This document shows positions 61,162 to 64,000 of a DNA stretch of 64,000 nt, in pieces. Each line of letters begins with the position of its first letter. The stretch's first letter is position 1. A program made the translations under genes and the position numbers. Source of the DNA: Hymenobacter glacieicola (lineage in GTDB: Bacteria; Bacteroidota; Bacteroidia; Cytophagales; Hymenobacteraceae); the NCBI RefSeq assembly GCF_014640315.1, contig NZ_BMGS01000001.1, forward strand, positions 62,001 to 126,000, given 5' to 3'. Below the pieces are notes generated by a model. That model was not told the origin of the DNA. It searched no databases and worked only from the letters and a program-made list of their open reading frames with translations.

Positions 61162-61502
61162 CAGGGCGTATGGCGGGGTAGCGGCAGTGGACGCGCTGCC
61201 GCGGTTGGAAGTTCCGGCCGCTGGTAGCAGGGCGCATAGTTGTCTAGGCTTCGCACCACTTCCCGGCGGCTGCTTTCCCGGAGTAAGCAGCCCAAGCAAG
61301 GTAAGCAGGCCGGTGCCGCCACCAGCCCGCAGGGTAGTTGCTGCCTCGCCCTACCACGTCGCCCTCTTGGCAACTCAACTTGGTTGCTACCTGTTATTTA
61401 CTATTCCTGCCCATTCGCAACCTCACGCATCCCTACACCCATTTCCACTCCCATTCACTACCTGCATACCCATTCGCTACCTACGAGCCCTTTGCCCCAC
61501 GC

Positions 61503-61603
61503 CGTCATCCTGAGTGGGAGCGTAGGAGCTTGTCACGGTAGCACGAGTTGTTGGTACGTTTGCTGTTCCGGCGTGGTAAGGTCCTGCGCGCTGCTCAGAA
61601 CGA
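61503..61603. repeat. Imperfect inverted repeat, gtcatcctgag type
   Basis: The arm 61503-61535 (gtcatcctgagtgggagcgt, then aggagcttgtcac) pairs imperfectly with 61572-61603 (gtggtaaggtcctgcg, then ctgctcagaacgac). The ends resemble those of the elements at 27746 and 28831. Confidence 0.55.
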
Positions 61604-61952
61604 CAGGCGTGGAGGAGAGGAAGCCTGAGCGTGGTAAAGGGCGCGAGTGTAACGCAGAAAGAATATGCGGTGCAGAGCAAATATGATAAGTGCTGCAAAT
61701 ACGCGGGCAGAAAGTGCCTTGGCATGCAGCTTAGTTGGTTGATATGGAGGAATCGGTTAATGCCGCGAGGCAGTGCTTACCAACTGCTTCATGCCAGCAC
61801 AGGGGTAGCCAGTGGCCATTCGGCGCGCTGGCAACCGCAGGTGCTTCTCACTCCATTGTCCGGCATCCGGAACTGGTGGTGAGGGGGCGGAACCCGGCTG
61901 TCAACTCCCCACCTGCCGCAGCTTGACCGTAACCGCAAAAACCTGCTTCAGC

Positions 61953-61987
61953 TTGTAGTAAAGCGGCTCGGCTAAGCGGTATCTTTA
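61953..61987 (+). promoter_or_regulatory. Possible promoter of the YdjM-like gene
   Basis: TTG at 61953-61955, then exactly 24 bases, then TATCTTTA. The box is one base off TAnnTTTG and ends 27 bases before the GTG start. The same arrangement occurs twice upstream of the NYN gene. Confidence 0.4.
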
Positions 61988-62014
61988 CGGCTTATTCTCT
62001 ACTATACTTTTTTA

Positions 62015-62755
62015 GTGCGCGGTTCTTCTCACTTGGCCATTGGCCTGATTACCGGCGTGGCCGTAGCGGGCCTCGTGCCGGGTATCCCGTTTTCGCCCGC
62101 CGGCATTGCCCTGGCCGGTTTTTCCTCCCTGGCCCCGGACCTCGACCATCCTGGCTCCCGCCTAAGCAAGCGCCTGGGGTTTGCGCAGGCCTACGTGCGT
62201 TGGGCTTTTGTGGCCGTGGCGGCTGGTTTGGCACTCTACACCCATTTCCAGCTCCCCCTCGGCCCCGACCGTCGCTTGGGTTTCACCATTGCCCTGGCTT
62301 TCGGCCTGATTGGGGCCGCCATGCAGGGCGACTCCACCCGCAAGCTGGCGCTGCTCTTTACCGGGTTGTGCACGCTGGTGGCGGGGCTCTACACCGGCTA
62401 CATCTGGCTAAGCATGCTGGGCTTGTTTGTGTGCGTGGCGCCTTTTACCTCCCACCGCTCCTGGACGCACACGCTCTGGGCCGCTGGTCTGTGGACTTAC
62501 ATCGGCCACCTAGCCGATAAAGGCCTGGGCTGGCACGGAGTGGCCCTGTTTGCCGGCTCCGGCTACGCTTCTCACTTGCTGGCCGACACCCTGACCAAAG
62601 CGGGCGTAAAGTGGCTGATGCCCTTAACCGACTTTTCCCTGAAGATTCCCCTGATCCGGACGGGCTCCAAAAGCGGTAACCTGCTGGAATTGGCCATCTG
62701 CGCCGGCTATGGCCTGCTGGTGCTCGGGCTGGTAGTGGGCCGGCTGGGGTTCTAG
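62015..62755 (+). CDS. YdjM-like membrane-bound metal-dependent hydrolase
   Basis: A 246-residue membrane protein of the YdjM/DUF457 family. The conserved polar residues of the family are visible: SSHLAIGLITG near the start (His), FSSLAPDLDHPGSRLSKRLGF (Asp-Leu-Asp-His-Pro-Ser), TSHRSWTHTLWA (His-Arg, Thr-His), GYASHLLADTLTKAGVKWLMP (His, Asp, Pro). They alternate with hydrophobic helices. In E. coli ydjM is under SOS control, but no LexA-like site is seen here. The physiological substrate is not known. It starts with GTG. Confidence 0.85.
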   Translation: MRGSSHLAIGLITGVAVAGLVPGIPFSPAGIALAGFSSLAPDLDHPGSRLSKRLGFAQAYVRWAFVAVAAGLALYTHFQLPLGPDRRLGFTIALAFGLIGAAMQGDSTRKLALLFTGLCTLVAGLYTGYIWLSMLGLFVCVAPFTSHRSWTHTLWAAGLWTYIGHLADKGLGWHGVALFAGSGYASHLLADTLTKAGVKWLMPLTDFSLKIPLIRTGSKSGNLLELAICAGYGLLVLGLVVGRLGF

Positions 62756-62867
62756 CAGAGGTGGGCCGCGGCGCTACCCGGGCTAATTTGCCCCTGCTGG
62801 TGGAACCCGGCGCCGTTAGTCTGTTGTTCCTGGCTCTTGGACTATAGAATAGGCCAGTCAGGCGAAT

Positions 62868-62902
62868 TTGTGGCCGTTGGGTGGCTTAAAAATGTATCTT
62901 TG
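62868..62902 (+). promoter_or_regulatory. Promoter candidate 1 upstream of the NYN gene
   Basis: TTTG ending at 62870, then 24 bases, then TATCTTTG at 62895-62902, an exact TAnnTTTG -7 box. Spacing is longer than the usual 19-21 bases. Confidence 0.4.
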
Positions 62903-63248
62903 AAGAGTATCTATCCGGGCCCGGTTTGTAGCACTTCTACCGGAAGCTTCTTCGGTAAGGCCCACTATTTTCCGCAAAGCTCAGCCTATTGGGTTTGTTG
63001 CGGAAGCATGTAATTTGCATTTATCGGATTCGCATAATACATATATATCATTTAATATTGTAAAGGAGTCCGCGGGGTATAGCTAGGGGGTGATAAGGGT
63101 AGAATATCTACCGTGAGAAGCCCGTTATCATGTTCATGGATGCCTTAATTAGCCGGTTATCATTTAGTACGCGGTAGAAGCTGGCGCATATTTTTTAGCA
63201 GCTAACTCGCACGTGCTCATTCTTTAAAACAGCCTAGCCCATGGTTTA

Positions 63249-63283
63249 TTGCACTACTGTAAGGTTCACAACTTGTATCTTTG
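63249..63283 (+). promoter_or_regulatory. Promoter candidate 2 upstream of the NYN gene
   Basis: TTG at 63249-63251, then 24 bases, then TATCTTTG at 63276-63283, the same -7 octamer and spacing as candidate 1. It lies 88 bases before the ATG. Confidence 0.45.
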
Positions 63284-63371
63284 ATCGGGCGCGTACACGC
63301 CAGGCGCCCAGCCGAACCAACTTACCCGCTCTTACTCACACACACCCTTTTGCGCTCAACCCGTTTCTTGT

Positions 63372-64000
63372 ATGAACCAGATGAATAGCCCTCTGATTAG
63401 GATCGGCGTCTTCTATGACGGCAATTATTTCCTGAAAATCAGTGATTACTACTACTTCCAGCATGACCGTAAGGCCCGTATTAGCTTGGAAGGCCTCCAT
63501 GAATTTATCCGTCATCAAGTTGCTGAAGAAGAAGACGTAGACGTACGCCTGAGCCAGATTATTGACTCTCACTTCTTCCGCGGCCGCCTCTCCGCTACTG
63601 AAGCCCGCGACAAAGATCGGTTGTTCCATGACCGTCTCCTGGACGATATCCTGATGAACATGGGCATCCAGACCCACTACATGCCCCTGAAAACGCGCGA
63701 TGGCCGTTTGCAGGAAAAGGGCATTGATGTGTGGCTGTCCCTGGAAGCCTTGGAGCTGGCCATCCACAAAAGCTTCGACGTGGTGGTGCTCATCGCCGGC
63801 GACTCGGACTACGCTCCCTTGATCAAGAAGCTCAACACCGTGGGTACCCGCGTGATGCTGCTGAACTGGGACTTCAAGTACACCGATTTCAAAGGCGAAA
63901 ACCGCGTAACCCGCGCCTCGCAGCAGCTGCTGGAGCAGGCTACCTACCCCGTGCAAATGCACGAAGTCATTGATCAGGGCCTGAGCACGGGCGACGAGCT
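63372..64000 (+). CDS. NYN-domain (LabA/DUF88-like) nuclease, partial
   Basis: An open frame starts with ATG AAC CAG ATG at 63372 and runs without a stop to the window end (209 codons and two bases seen). The NYN/PIN-like fold is clear: the first catalytic Asp in IGVFYDGNYFL, KGIDVWLSLEAL with the second acid, and VVLIAGDSDYAPLIKKL with the GDSD motif, followed by VGTRVMLLNWDF. Such proteins are RNases or nucleic-acid binders; LabA in cyanobacteria affects clock output. A second Met at residue 4 is an alternative start. The C-terminus, which might hold an OST-HTH domain, is beyond the window. Confidence 0.85.
   Translation, partial: MNQMNSPLIRIGVFYDGNYFLKISDYYYFQHDRKARISLEGLHEFIRHQVAEEEDVDVRLSQIIDSHFFRGRLSATEARDKDRLFHDRLLDDILMNMGIQTHYMPLKTRDGRLQEKGIDVWLSLEALELAIHKSFDVVVLIAGDSDYAPLIKKLNTVGTRVMLLNWDFKYTDFKGENRVTRASQQLLEQATYPVQMHEVIDQGLSTGDE

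Larger units (their letters stand above)
61162..62014. other. Gene-poor region of about 850 bases
   Basis: No convincing gene on either strand; the open frames overlap one another and lack protein-like composition. It holds an imperfect direct repeat of the 3' end of the preceding gene (around 61209-61236), a C/T-rich stretch (about 61390-61500) with near-repeats of cattcactacctgcatacccattcgctacct, the inverted repeat at 61503-61603, and the promoter candidate of the next gene at 61953-61987. Confidence 0.45.
62756..63371. other. AT-rich regulatory region upstream of the NYN gene
   Basis: About 615 bases with no gene. The part at about 62995-63060 is strongly AT-rich. It contains two promoter-like elements described separately, a small hairpin (ggtag-aatat-ctacc at about 63098), and repeated words ccgttatcatg/ccggttatcatt (about 63121 and 63152). 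This is a long leader for this dense genome and may hold control elements. Confidence 0.5.

Noticed and set aside
61076..61882. Several overlapping frames of 60-150 codons in the gene-poor region
   Set aside because: They overlap each other in all frames, are rich in Cys, Ser, Pro and Arg, and run through repeats; none has a protein-like pattern.
1..64000. CRISPR array, prophage or integrase
   Set aside because: No regularly spaced direct repeats and no phage structural, recombinase or cas genes were seen on either strand.

Overview
The window looks like chromosomal DNA of a GC-rich member of the Bacteroidota, most likely Hymenobacter or a close relative in the Cytophagales. This rests on the gene content: three secreted proteins with C-terminal type IX secretion sorting domains, large outer-membrane barrel fusions, families DUF2652, DUF6268, DUF4136 and DUF2141, many PAS histidine kinases, no Shine-Dalgarno pattern, and TAnnTTTG-type -7 boxes. 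The genus is inferred from overall character, not from a marker gene. Almost everything is GC-rich; the clear exception is an AT-rich block at about 54.8-57.1 kb.

Layout. 0-6 kb: pncB, a STAS protein, a NarL-type regulator, tRNA-Arg(CCT), then two convergent genes, a DUF2652 class III cyclase-like protein and an HD domain fused to a Pycsar-effector-type membrane domain. 6-12 kb: a 1303-residue metallophosphatase/Omp85-type barrel fusion and a DUF6268 barrel. 12-21 kb: a STAS/SEC14-like protein, DUF3850, ppk1 with a SixA-type phosphatase, two paralogous M43 metalloproteases exported by T9SS, and hflX. 21-30 kb: a SirB-cytochrome c fusion, a glycosyltransferase, rfbC, murF, a ten-repeat FG-GAP/VCBS secreted protein, and an omega-amidase/aminotransferase pair. 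30-34 kb: a six-PAS histidine kinase and a lipoprotein MsrA. 34-45 kb: three more STAS/SEC14-like paralogues, a protease-propeller-barrel protein, two META lipoproteins, hydrolases, FrnE, an aldo/keto reductase and a DUF4136 lipoprotein. 45-52 kb: a YsnF/AvaK stress operon, an orphan ABC ATPase, a BLUF photoreceptor next to a three-PAS kinase, and a single-domain response regulator. 52-57 kb: an SDR with a lipoprotein signal, a decayed DUF4276-like gene, a GNAT, and an AT-rich gene joining an ABC-type ATPase to a DUF4435 Toprim-like domain. 57-64 kb: mfd, a gene-poor stretch, a YdjM-like membrane protein and a NYN/LabA-type nuclease gene cut by the window end.

Strongest candidates for undescribed biology are (1) the single-chain ATPase-DUF4435 protein, which resembles fused PARIS-type anti-phage systems and lies in a compositionally foreign patch beside a degraded DUF4276-like gene, and (2) the HD-DUF5706 protein, a probable cyclic-nucleotide-linked membrane effector with a built-in phosphohydrolase, facing a cyclase-like gene. 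A third theme is a set of long nested inverted repeats at gene ends, several sharing an acaagccc...gggcttgt core. Also notable are four dispersed STAS/SEC14-like paralogues near sensory kinases. No CRISPR array, rRNA, transposase, integrase or replication origin was seen.
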